Notes: generated from the sequence alone by a model not told the origin. Counted from the first letter of the stretch, positions 1-5,904 are shown. The stretch: 11,579 bases of DNA from UBA5359 sp028699365 [NCBI: bacterium] (GCA_028699365.1 JAQVUQ010000045.1:1-11579), one strand, 5' to 3'. Made by a program: numbers and translations.

Positions 1-195
1 AATACGAACCCCCTTCTCATTAAGAAGATCGAGCCACACAAGTTGCAGATCCAGATCATCATTCGCTTCCATACGGCACGGCAACTCAAGCGGCCCCGTG
101 AGAAATTCTTCGCTTCCCTCCATCTGAAGTCCCATCGTGCCGCCGATACTTTTTCCAAGCCAGCAGCCATATATCTTATCCGAGTATCTGTCCAT
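1..195 (-). CDS. ADP-ribosylglycohydrolase family protein, N-terminal part (runs off left edge)
   Basis: The reading frame opens with ATG at 195-193 and stays open for 65 codons to the window edge, so only the N-terminus is visible. An AAGGAAG ribosome binding site lies just upstream (about 200-206). The protein begins MDRYSDKIYGCWLGKSIGGT and has the glycine-rich opening of the ADP-ribosylglycohydrolase (DraG/ARH-like) family, roughly residues 9-22. Near residue 47 it has an N-D-D-L-D-L-Q block, matching the family's metal-binding (T/N)DD region. The known family chemistry is hydrolysis of N- or O-glycosidic bonds to ADP-ribose. Members in sugar-type operons may act on other ribosides or nucleosides, and the substrate here is unknown. 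It starts 41 bases after the lacI stop on the same strand, so it is probably co-transcribed with lacI and repressed by it. Confidence 0.82.
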   Translation of the reverse strand, partial: MDRYSDKIYGCWLGKSIGGTMGLQMEGSEEFLTGPLELPCRMEANDDLDLQLVWLDLLNEKGVRI

Positions 196-236
196 ATTAC
201 TTCCTTTTCACAATTGTCTCTCTATGAACCAGTCGT

Positions 237-1241
237 TTATGCGGATTCCCTTATTATCAGCTCCGGCTCTATCATTATCTCTTTGGACTCTCCCGTCTCT
301 CTTTCCTCTATCCTGTCCAGAAGCAGTCCGCAGGCCAAACTGCCTATCTTCGCATGCGGCTGCACCACAGTAGTAAGCCTGGGCCTTACCAGCGATGCTA
401 TCTCTATATCGTCGAACCCGACTACTGCTATATCGTCAGGGACTTTCAGCCCTGCCTCCTCTATGACCTCCATCGCACCGATAGCCAAAAGATCGTTACC
501 GCAGAAGACGGCATCCGGCAGTTTCTTACTCTCGATAATCTCTCTCATCTGCGTCTGACCACCGATCCTATTCCAGGCGCCAAAGGAAAGCAGATCTTTA
601 TCCGGCTCAATTCCAATCTCCGACAAAGCCTGCCTATAACCTCTGAGCCGCCCTTCCGTGGCATATAAGCCCTCTTTTCCTGCCATAAAGGTTATCCGTT
701 TCCTGCCGATACGTAACAGATAACTTGTTGCTTTATAGGCCCCCTTCTCGTTATCTACCGTTATTTCGTCAACAGCAAATCCGTTGCACTTTCGCCCCGC
801 AAAGACCACACTGGTGCCGGAATTAATCAGCTCCTCCAGATACGGATTGCAGTAAGATTCATCCTCTCCCTCGCAAACCCCCATTATCATCCCTGCTACC
901 CGCTCTCTCGCCATCATGCGCAATACTTCCAGTTCTTCGTCTGCACGGCTATAGGTATTGCCCAGAATCAGGTGGTATCCCCTCTCCCTGGACAGCTCAT
1001 ACATGGCTTTGATTGCTATCGGATAGATGGGGTTGGCTATATCCGGCACGATCACCCCGATACTGTTGCTCTGTCTGCTTTTCAGGTTGGAAGCCCGGGC
1101 ATCAGGGATGTAGCCCATCTTATCTATGACCTGCTGCACCTTGATCCTGGTCTTGGTGCTGGCCGATCTATTATGCAGCACCCGGGAAACCGTTGTTGCC
1201 GAAACTCCGGCTGCTTTAGCTATGTCGTAAATAGATACCAT
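237..1241 (-). CDS. LacI-family transcriptional repressor
   Basis: A complete 334-residue protein, the usual LacI-family length. Residues 2-23 form the LacI helix-turn-helix (VSIYDIAKAAGVSATTVSRV). A hinge-helix segment lies around residues 48-58, and the rest is a periplasmic-binding-protein-like sugar sensor that starts at IGVIVPDIANP near residue 61. The C-terminal region keeps the family's VPDDIAVVGFDDIEIA stretch. By family knowledge it binds palindromic operators as a dimer or tetramer and is released by a small sugar or nucleoside ligand. Its ATG at 1241 sits immediately behind a copy of the 14-bp operator motif found twice before this gene and twice before the binding-protein gene, so self-repression and control of both units is the simplest reading. 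The ligand cannot be inferred from sequence. Confidence 0.95.
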   Translation of the reverse strand: MVSIYDIAKAAGVSATTVSRVLHNRSASTKTRIKVQQVIDKMGYIPDARASNLKSRQSNSIGVIVPDIANPIYPIAIKAMYELSRERGYHLILGNTYSRADEELEVLRMMARERVAGMIMGVCEGEDESYCNPYLEELINSGTSVVFAGRKCNGFAVDEITVDNEKGAYKATSYLLRIGRKRITFMAGKEGLYATEGRLRGYRQALSEIGIEPDKDLLSFGAWNRIGGQTQMREIIESKKLPDAVFCGNDLLAIGAMEVIEEAGLKVPDDIAVVGFDDIEIASLVRPRLTTVVQPHAKIGSLACGLLLDRIEERETGESKEIMIEPELIIRESA

Positions 1242-1243
1242 TT

Positions 1244-1257
1244 TGCCACCGATAACA
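1244..1257 (-). promoter_or_regulatory. Candidate LacI operator overlapping the lacI ribosome binding site
   Basis: Read on the minus strand this is TGTTATCGGTGGCA. It keeps 12 of 14 bases of the consensus TGTTATCGGTTACA, and the two mismatches (GG for TA) create the GGTGG that serves as the lacI Shine-Dalgarno. It ends two bases before the start codon. It is the weakest of the four copies, downstream of the promoter and positioned to block transcript elongation or initiation. Confidence 0.6.
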
Positions 1258-1282
1258 TTTATTTATTAGCTCTCTTTTGATC

Positions 1283-1311
1283 ATAATAACGCTATTAGTT
1301 GTATTTGTCAA
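1283..1311 (-). promoter_or_regulatory. Sigma-A type promoter of lacI
   Basis: On the minus strand a perfect -35 TTGACA (1311-1306) is followed after 17 bases by a -10 TATTAT (1288-1283). The expected transcription start is near 1276, giving a leader of about 35 bases. It lies between operator copies at 1244-1257 and 1331-1344. Confidence 0.78.
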
Positions 1312-1330
1312 CAACTTGTCACTGCCATAA

Positions 1331-1344
1331 TGTAACCGATAACA
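1331..1344 (-). promoter_or_regulatory. Candidate LacI operator upstream of the lacI promoter
   Basis: The minus strand reads TGTTATCGGTTACA, identical to the copy at 2807-2820 in inverted orientation. It is centred 87 bp from the downstream copy at 1244-1257, with the lacI promoter between them. It also lies 45 bases after the stop of the upstream binding-protein gene, in a gap where I see no terminator hairpin. Confidence 0.7.
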
Positions 1345-1389
1345 TTTTGAGTTACAGCCGCGACGTCACCACACCGCTCTCCATCTATC

Positions 1390-2703
1390 TTACCTGTCCA
1401 ACCCTTCGTCCAGCAATCCGTTGATCTTGCCTGCGGCGTTCACAGCAGCCTGCCACGCCGTCTGCTTACCCAGATAGGCCAGATCCAACTCATCGCCGAT
1501 AATCTGCCGCCACCGGTCTGTGGGAGCATACGACGTTAATGGGCTGGGTACAGCATACTTCACCTCATCCATGAACACCTTGTTGACTCTGGACATATGA
1601 TTGGGATTGCCGAGGAACATATCAGATTCGGCTATCTTTTTAACTACGGGTATGTTATAGCCCGCCTTGGCCAACTCTTCCTCACAATTCCCCGCCACAA
1701 GATGCTCCATCAGCTTCCAGGCAGCTTCAGGATGCTTGACTTTACTGCTCATAACCCACCCATAAGGGCCGGTCACCATATTTATCCTCTTCTTTTGATG
1801 CAATCCCGGAGCTACTCCCCATCTAACCCCTTTGACCTGCTCCTGCATTATAGACACGTAGAATCTGCCTGACAGAAACATACCTAATCTTTCTGCCTGA
1901 AACAACTGCAGATAATTGGAGCTTTGCAGGTCGCCGGCAGAGGGCATCACTCTATCCCGAAGCTTCAAATCTACCAGATACTGGAAGGCTTCAATAGCCT
2001 GCGGATTATCCAGCAGGCATCTTCTGCCGTCCGGGCTGAAGACGCTGCCCCCGTTCTGGGCCACCAACAGGGGTATATCTCCTATCAGACAGCCGAACCG
2101 CCGCTGCCCCCCTTTGCCTGTGGTCAGCTTGATCGCCGTCTGCCGGAATTCTTCCCAATTCATGCTTTTGGTGGGATACGGCAGCCCCGCCTTATCGAAC
2201 ATGTCTTTGTTGTAGAACAGAGTACAGTCCGGTGACCAGTCGGTTCCAAAGCCGTAGACAGGCCCTTTGCCTACAGTTCTGCTGCCTGTCTCATATTTAT
2301 ATTTATACAGCACCTGTGAGTAAAAGTCTTCCAGCTTCAATATGTTGCTCTTGGCGATATACTTATCCAGCGATTCCAGCGTGCCTCTCTGCACATAGGT
2401 GGGAATATAATCCGGTGCCAGTCTGAAAATATCCGGTGGATTGCCGCCGGCTATCATGGTCATAAGTTTGGTCTGATATTGCTCCGTAAGCCATACCTTC
2501 TTCACTTCTATACCAGGGTTCTGTTTCATAAACTTGTCAATGGATTTGTCGATGATCCGGCAGCCTATGTCAGTGGGCGAGTAGGTGCAGGCTATGGTGA
2601 TAACCGTCTTGTCCCGCTGCTCTTTATTATTCCCGCAGCCGACCAGCATTGCTCCTAAACTCAGACACGCTACGGCCAAACAGCAATAAAACTTCCGTTT
2701 CAT
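1390..2703 (-). CDS. ABC transporter sugar-type solute-binding lipoprotein (extracellular family 1)
   Basis: A complete 437-residue protein with a lipoprotein signal peptide: MKRK, a hydrophobic stretch, and the lipobox LVGC with the lipidated cysteine at residue 23. The mature protein follows the family 1 (UgpB/MalE-like) pattern. It has PPDIFRL and a G-T-L-E-S-L-D motif at about 89-113, a FYNKDMFDKAGLPYP block in the first third, and GPYGWVMSSKVKHPEAAWKL near the C-terminus. It should sit on the outer face of the membrane and deliver a carbohydrate-like ligand to a permease. No permease or ATPase gene is in the window; the next genes downstream are lacI and an ADP-ribosylglycohydrolase. The start is supported by AAAGGG about eight bases upstream. 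Transcription is from the promoter at 2766-2794, flanked by two LacI-type operators. Confidence 0.94.
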   Translation of the reverse strand: MKRKFYCCLAVACLSLGAMLVGCGNNKEQRDKTVITIACTYSPTDIGCRIIDKSIDKFMKQNPGIEVKKVWLTEQYQTKLMTMIAGGNPPDIFRLAPDYIPTYVQRGTLESLDKYIAKSNILKLEDFYSQVLYKYKYETGSRTVGKGPVYGFGTDWSPDCTLFYNKDMFDKAGLPYPTKSMNWEEFRQTAIKLTTGKGGQRRFGCLIGDIPLLVAQNGGSVFSPDGRRCLLDNPQAIEAFQYLVDLKLRDRVMPSAGDLQSSNYLQLFQAERLGMFLSGRFYVSIMQEQVKGVRWGVAPGLHQKKRINMVTGPYGWVMSSKVKHPEAAWKLMEHLVAGNCEEELAKAGYNIPVVKKIAESDMFLGNPNHMSRVNKVFMDEVKYAVPSPLTSYAPTDRWRQIIGDELDLAYLGKQTAWQAAVNAAGKINGLLDEGLDR

Positions 2704-2729
2704 TCTCTTACCCTTTCGTCAACCATATT

Positions 2730-2743
2730 TGTTATCGATTACA
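2730..2743 (-). promoter_or_regulatory. Candidate LacI operator downstream of the binding-protein promoter
   Basis: The plus strand reads TGTTATCGATTACA, a near-palindrome around a central CG that differs from the 2807-2820 copy at one base. It lies about 15-29 bases downstream of the expected transcription start and ahead of the ribosome binding site. Confidence 0.72.
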
Positions 2744-2765
2744 ATAGTTTGCTTGCCATATTCCT

Positions 2766-2794
2766 TTTATACATCAGGATTGCGCTTAGGTCAA
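2766..2794 (-). promoter_or_regulatory. Sigma-A type promoter of the solute-binding protein gene
   Basis: On the minus strand TTGACC (2794-2789) and TATAAA (2771-2766) are separated by exactly 17 bases. The expected start is near 2759, with a leader of about 55 bases. It is bracketed by operator copies at 2730-2743 and 2807-2820, the same arrangement as at lacI. Confidence 0.8.
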
Positions 2795-2806
2795 TATAAT
2801 TATTTG

Positions 2807-2820
2807 TGTTATCGGTTACA
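2807..2820 (-). promoter_or_regulatory. Candidate LacI operator upstream of the binding-protein promoter
   Basis: The plus strand reads TGTTATCGGTTACA, the same 14 bases found inverted at 1331-1344. Its centre is 77 bp from that of the copy at 2730-2743, with the promoter between them. It is the right-hand limit of the LacI-controlled cluster. Confidence 0.73.
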
Positions 2821-2973
2821 AATAGGCTGCTACAGGCCGATTTATCCTGCTTATGAACATGAAAAGACACCCCGCCGCTACGCTATGCTCGCAGCATTTG
2901 GTATTATTAATATCGTGCCCGCTTATCACCCGGTTGTCTTTGTTGATTATCAGCATGTCTGTCGATATCCAGC
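2821..2973. other. Spacer between the sugar cluster and the toxin-antitoxin island; no gene recognised
   Basis: This stretch completes a 309-base gap without a convincing gene (2704-3012). Short open frames exist on the plus strand, including a hydrophobic 41-codon frame from 2851. None has a ribosome binding site or a recognisable family. It may hold degraded sequence, but I cannot identify a parent gene. Confidence 0.4.
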
Positions 2974-3002
2974 TTGACATAGTGTCAAGATGACACTATA
3001 GC
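2974..3002 (+). promoter_or_regulatory. Promoter of the truncated ATPase gene, giving a nearly leaderless transcript
   Basis: A perfect -35 TTGACA (2974-2979) is followed after 17 bases by TATAGC (2997-3002), a 4-of-6 match to the -10. The expected start is near 3009, only a few bases before the ATG at 3013. No Shine-Dalgarno precedes that ATG, which fits a leaderless or nearly leaderless message. Confidence 0.55.
2979..2999. promoter_or_regulatory. Perfect inverted repeat filling the spacer between -35 and -10 (candidate operator)
   Basis: Nine-base arms ATAGTGTCA (2979-2987) and TGACACTAT (2991-2999) are exact inverted complements with a three-base AGA centre. The repeat starts on the last base of the -35 and ends inside the -10, so a bound dimeric repressor would exclude RNA polymerase. 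It differs from the LacI-type motif, and no regulator gene for it is visible here. Confidence 0.6.
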
Positions 3003-3012
3003 ATGTTGTATT

Positions 3013-3324
3013 ATGACAGGATACCTCTCTCGCGAGACTACGCCGCGTCTGGAACGCGCCATACGATTATTGCCGGTAATAGTAATCTCCGGGCTGCGGC
3101 AGGCGGGTAAGAGTACGCTGCTGCAAAACGAGCCGGCTTTTGCCGGCGGCTATACCTACCTTACGCTCGATGACTTCGCTACTCTGGCAGCGGCACAGAC
3201 CAATCCTGAAACGCTGATTGAAGGCGCTGTGATCCTCGACGAAGTGCAACGTTATCCTGAAATCCTCCTGGCAATCAAAAAGAGTGTTGATGAGAAACGA
3301 CAGCCGGGCAGGTTTATTCTTTAG
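3013..3324 (+). pseudogene. AAA-type ATPase (DUF4143 family), N-terminal fragment
   Basis: The 103-residue product starts MTGYLSRETTPRLERAIR, as expected for the N-terminus of ATP-binding proteins of the AAA plus DUF4143 type, which are normally about 380-450 residues. It has a Walker A motif (GLRQAGKST, about residues 27-35), a TLDDF block near 51, and Walker B (VILDEVQRYPE, about 73-83). It stops at GRFIL, where family members continue with TGSA (sensor 1), so the rest of the ATPase core and all of DUF4143 are missing. The break falls where the opposite-strand hepT remnant ends (overlap 3314-3324), so a deletion probably joined the two. A functional product is unlikely. The promoter with a central palindrome at 2974-3002 is retained. 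Confidence 0.8.
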
Positions 3325-3533
3325 CGATCTTAAAAAATAATTTCAACTCTTCATCAATCTGACTTAAGGTTGCCTTACATCCGAATACTAACGGTGACAT
3401 CTTAGCCCGCTGCAACTGAAAAGAGTAGGCATTACGAAAGAAATGCCGAAAATCAAGATATTCTCTGAGATTGTCACGTAAGGAGCAACTGCTCCATCTC
3501 AACCAAAATCTGGCGCCGTGCTTTAGACCACAC
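3314..3533 (-). pseudogene. hepT: hepT-like HEPN toxin gene with internal deletion and frameshift
   Basis: The C-terminal part is readable in one minus-strand frame (3502-3314): LRDNLREYLDFRHFFRNAY, then FQLQRAKMSPLV and an E-E-L-K-L-F-F tail. This matches the end of HepT-like HEPN ribonucleases, which are usually about 130-150 residues. A short N-terminal-like piece (ARRQILVEMEQLLLT) is readable in another frame from a GTG at 3533 that overlaps the mntA stop, but it ends at a TGA. The roughly 70-80 residues normally between these parts are missing and the frames do not join. The HEPN motif R-x4-H-x-Y reads RHFFRNAY, with Asn in place of the catalytic His. The gene follows mntA in the usual antitoxin-toxin order, so the pair was once a MntA-HepT module whose toxin is now broken. 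Assignment of the N-terminal piece is inference. Confidence 0.65.
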
Positions 3534-3804
3534 GGAGCAGTTCTCCTTCTTCCTTGAGATATCGGGTAAAAGGAGTTACTTCATCCAAATCGATCAAATC
3601 CAGCGGCTTTCCCAGGATATCACCTGCCTGTCCCATTAACTTAAAAAACAACTGAGGGGGCAGGCCTGATACCGCCATATCTACATCCGAATCCTCTCTC
3701 ATCACACCTTTTGCCGCAGAACCGAATAGGTACACTTCGCGTGCTCCGGATGCTATCAACAAAGAAGCTGCCTGCTCTACTAATCCTTTTATACTCTTTT
3801 CCAT
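3523..3804 (-). CDS. mntA: MntA-like minimal nucleotidyltransferase (antitoxin of a HepT/MntA pair)
   Basis: A complete 93-residue protein, a typical size for MNT-domain antitoxins. It carries the nucleotidyltransferase signature GSAAKG (28-33) followed by D-V-D (40-42), i.e. GS-x10-DxD. A third carboxylate probably lies in the DLIDLDEV stretch near 74-81. In characterised pairs MntA neutralises HepT by adding AMP to a tyrosine in the HEPN motif. Here the partner directly downstream is broken, so this antitoxin appears orphaned, although its own frame and motifs are intact. A GGGTGGG ribosome binding site lies about seven bases before the ATG at 3804. A cluster of ATACG half-sites upstream (3822-3842) could be its operator. 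Confidence 0.86.
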   Translation of the reverse strand: MEKSIKGLVEQAASLLIASGAREVYLFGSAAKGVMREDSDVDMAVSGLPPQLFFKLMGQAGDILGKPLDLIDLDEVTPFTRYLKEEGELLRVV

Positions 3805-3819
3805 TTGTTATCCCACCCT

Positions 3820-3845
3820 GTATACGTTCGTATCAAAATACGTAC
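3820..3845. promoter_or_regulatory. Cluster of alternating ATACG/CGTAT half-sites upstream of mntA
   Basis: ATACG (3822-3826), CGTAT (3829-3833) and ATACG (3838-3842) form two nested inverted repeats 16-40 bases upstream of the mntA start. The position fits autoregulation, common for toxin-antitoxin modules. No clear -35/-10 pair could be set around it. The remaining gap to vapC (3846-3966) shows nothing recognisable. Confidence 0.3.
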
Positions 3846-3966
3846 AGTTTTACTACAAAACCGGGAACTACCGCATCAGTTCACGGACAACAAGCTCATG
3901 ACCGTGTCGATTGGTATGATTGATCCAGGAGAGCAGAGCATCTGGAACACTTCCCGTTCACGATCT

Positions 3967-4362
3967 TCAATAGCAAACAGGCAAAAGGAGACCCAGGTGA
4001 TGGGCATAATGCTGAAAATTTTTATCCGTGGTCAACAACTCAAAGCCTCCCTGCAAGCAAAAGGTGGCTAACAAGCAATCAACCGTTGATACGCATACTC
4101 CTTTTTCACGCAGCCTTATAGAGTTTTCAGCAGCATCGAGTGCAAGTTGAGCTCCGCCGACCGAAAAAACGGTAAAAGAGAGAAGTTTGGATTTAACCTT
4201 ATCGAATACTGACCTCTGTTTGATGCCTTGTAACACCTCAAACAGCACCACATCCACCAGCCCTATCTCCTGAACACCGGCTAAACGATCCAGGTAACGG
4301 GTATGCGGCGTATCCTTTCCCTGTAAATAATCTATCCAGACGGAACTGTCGACTATCACCAT
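3967..4362 (-). CDS. vapC: VapC-family PIN-domain ribonuclease toxin
   Basis: A complete 131-residue PIN-domain protein. The expected acidic residues are present: D5 in MVIVDSSVWIDYL, E42 in LFEVLQG, D95 in STVDCLLA, and D113 in LLTTDKNF. Family members are Mg-dependent endoribonucleases that cut specific RNAs and are held in check by a VapB antitoxin. The ATG at 4362 overlaps the stop of the upstream frame (ATGGTGA), and an AGGAG (4376-4372) inside that frame lies nine bases before it. This is the classic coupled vapBC layout, and vapC can still be translated. Only the C-terminal end of the antitoxin gene remains upstream, and glcD follows with no gap, so vapC now looks like the last gene of the lactate operon transcript. 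Confidence 0.9.
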   Translation of the reverse strand: MVIVDSSVWIDYLQGKDTPHTRYLDRLAGVQEIGLVDVVLFEVLQGIKQRSVFDKVKSKLLSFTVFSVGGAQLALDAAENSIRLREKGVCVSTVDCLLATFCLQGGFELLTTDKNFQHYAHHLGLLLPVCY

Positions 4363-4478
4363 TCCGACATGCTCCTGTTCTTACGCATCTCCTTCAGGTC
4401 TCCCTGCCACTCCTCCACTGAGCCCTTCAGTTCCTTTAAAACATCAGCCTGTCTGGAGAGTGCTACCAGCTTTACACA
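4356..4478 (-). pseudogene. vapB: VapB-type antitoxin gene, 3' remnant only
   Basis: This frame is open from about 4478 to a TGA at 4358-4356 and encodes a charged tail (KLVALSRQADVLKELKG, then EEWQGDLKEMRKN and SMSEW). It resembles the toxin-binding C-terminus of VapB-type antitoxins, which are normally about 70-90 residues. It has no ATG or GTG start before the internal ATG at 4386 and no DNA-binding N-terminus. An in-frame TGA closes it at 4481-4479, inside the glcD end. The 5' half therefore seems lost in a deletion or rearrangement that brought glcD alongside. The family call rests mainly on its position and overlap with vapC. Confidence 0.6.
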
Positions 4479-5890
4479 TCAACATACACCACCTTACCCG
4501 GATTAAGAATATTATCGGGATCCAGCGCTCTCTTAACGGCTTTCATCAAATCCAGATTGACGGCAGGCAGCATGGCGGTCAGGTGGTCTCTTTTGGCCAG
4601 CCCTATGCCGTGTTCACCGGAGATCACGCCGCCGCGGGCGGCGGCATCGGCAAAGAGGTCTCTTCTCACCTGCTCGTGTGTCTCATGCCAACCGGGTATC
4701 TCTTCACCGATAATTCCGTCATCGAGACGGCATCTCAGTGAATGCGTATGGACATTGCCGTCGGCAGCATGACCGTACGTGGGCAGTGATACGCCGTATC
4801 TCTGCTCCAGCTCGTGGACAAAGCTTACGTGCCCGGCTATTTCCGACCTGGGGACACAGATATCGAACAGCTCCACCGTGCCGGGACGCAGAGCCTCGTA
4901 AAGCATGCTTCGCAGTTCCAGCACATCGGCCTGGCGGCTGTCGTTCTCCGCCAGCAGCATATCCAGGGCTCCGCCTTCTTCTACTATGGCGGCCATATCT
5001 TCTGCCTGGCTCAAAACCTCGTCTTCGCTGCGCCCGTCCAGGATGAGCATCAGCGAGGCTGCCCCGTCACGAGCCGGCCAGCTCTTATCAAGCAGTCTCT
5101 CCGCACAGCGCAGCACGGAGTGCTCCAGAAATTCCACGGCGCACGGGATGATATCCGCCCTAAGGATACTCGGCACGACGGAGATAGCCTGCTCGACATC
5201 CGCAAACGGAATCACCAGGGTTTTAACGATGCCGGGAGACGGCAGAAGAGAAACCGTAACTCTGGTTATTACACCCAGGGTGCCTTCCGATCCTATCATC
5301 AGGTCAAGCAGATTGTAGCCGGAGCTGGATTTAATGAACTTGCCGCCCAGTTCCACTATCCTGCCGTCTGCCAGGACAACCTGCAGCCCGGTAACATACC
5401 TCTTCACCGTGCCGTATTTGACGGCTCTGGCGCCGCCGGCATTGGCGGCTACGGCGCCGCCGATAAAGGCGCCCTCGTCTCCCGGATGCGGCGGGAAGAA
5501 GAGGTTCATCTCCTTTACGTGTTGATAAAGATCGTGCAGGGTCATGCCGGCCTGGACGGTAATGGTATGGTTACCCGGATCGGCATCCACAACACCGTCC
5601 AGCCGGCTTAGGCTGAGAACCACTCCGCCGGCGGCAGGAACACACCCGGCAGACAGACCGGTCCCGCCGCCGCGGGCAGTCAGCGGCACCTTCATCTCCG
5701 CACACAGCCTGACGATAGCCGCCGTTTCCTCTTCCGAACCGGGCCTGACCGCTGCCGCAGGCAGACAGACAAACTCTTCCATAGCATATTCGTCGTGAGA
5801 GAACGCTTCGATATCCTCAAAGGATGTCAACACATTCCCGCTTCCAACGATGCTTTCAGCCCTCTTTACCCACTCTTCCATATTTACCAT
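4472..5890 (-). CDS. glcD: FAD-linked oxidase GlcD family (glycolate / D-lactate dehydrogenase subunit)
   Basis: A complete 472-residue flavoprotein, usual for GlcD. The VAO/PCMH-type FAD-binding domain shows ARGGGTGLSAG (72-82), GGAVAANAGGARAVKYGT (144-161) and IGSEGTLGVIT (199-209). The C-terminal FAD-oxidase domain shows PTYGHAADGNVHTHSL (370-384) and GVISGEHGIGLAKRDHL (421-437), which hold the conserved histidines of this family. It would oxidise a 2-hydroxyacid such as D-lactate or glycolate to the 2-keto acid. The electron acceptor is unknown, since neither GlcE/GlcF nor electron-transfer flavoprotein genes are in the window. The ATG at 5890 has a GGGGGG ribosome binding site and lies 14 bases after the larA stop, so it is in the larA operon. 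The next gene downstream is the broken vapB. Confidence 0.93.
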   Translation of the reverse strand: MVNMEEWVKRAESIVGSGNVLTSFEDIEAFSHDEYAMEEFVCLPAAAVRPGSEEETAAIVRLCAEMKVPLTARGGGTGLSAGCVPAAGGVVLSLSRLDGVVDADPGNHTITVQAGMTLHDLYQHVKEMNLFFPPHPGDEGAFIGGAVAANAGGARAVKYGTVKRYVTGLQVVLADGRIVELGGKFIKSSSGYNLLDLMIGSEGTLGVITRVTVSLLPSPGIVKTLVIPFADVEQAISVVPSILRADIIPCAVEFLEHSVLRCAERLLDKSWPARDGAASLMLILDGRSEDEVLSQAEDMAAIVEEGGALDMLLAENDSRQADVLELRSMLYEALRPGTVELFDICVPRSEIAGHVSFVHELEQRYGVSLPTYGHAADGNVHTHSLRCRLDDGIIGEEIPGWHETHEQVRRDLFADAAARGGVISGEHGIGLAKRDHLTAMLPAVNLDLMKAVKRALDPDNILNPGKVVYVDV

Positions 5891-5904
5891 ATTATCATCC
5901 CCCC

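Noticed and set aside
43-558. Plus-strand open frame of 171 codons at the left edge
   Set aside because: It lies across the antisense of the ADP-ribosylglycohydrolase and lacI genes, both well supported. The translation is serine-rich and unlike any family.
2851-2991. Small hydrophobic plus-strand ORF (about 41 codons) in the gap before the ATPase fragment
   Set aside because: It has no ribosome binding site, no promoter of its own is seen, and its end runs through the palindromic promoter of the next gene.
3846-3966. Possible coding remnants between mntA and vapC
   Set aside because: Short frames on both strands were translated and none matched a family I recognise, so no gene is claimed.
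4814-5611. Plus-strand open frame of 265 codons opposite glcD
   Set aside because: The minus strand encodes a fully motif-supported GlcD; this frame has no recognisable domain or start signals.
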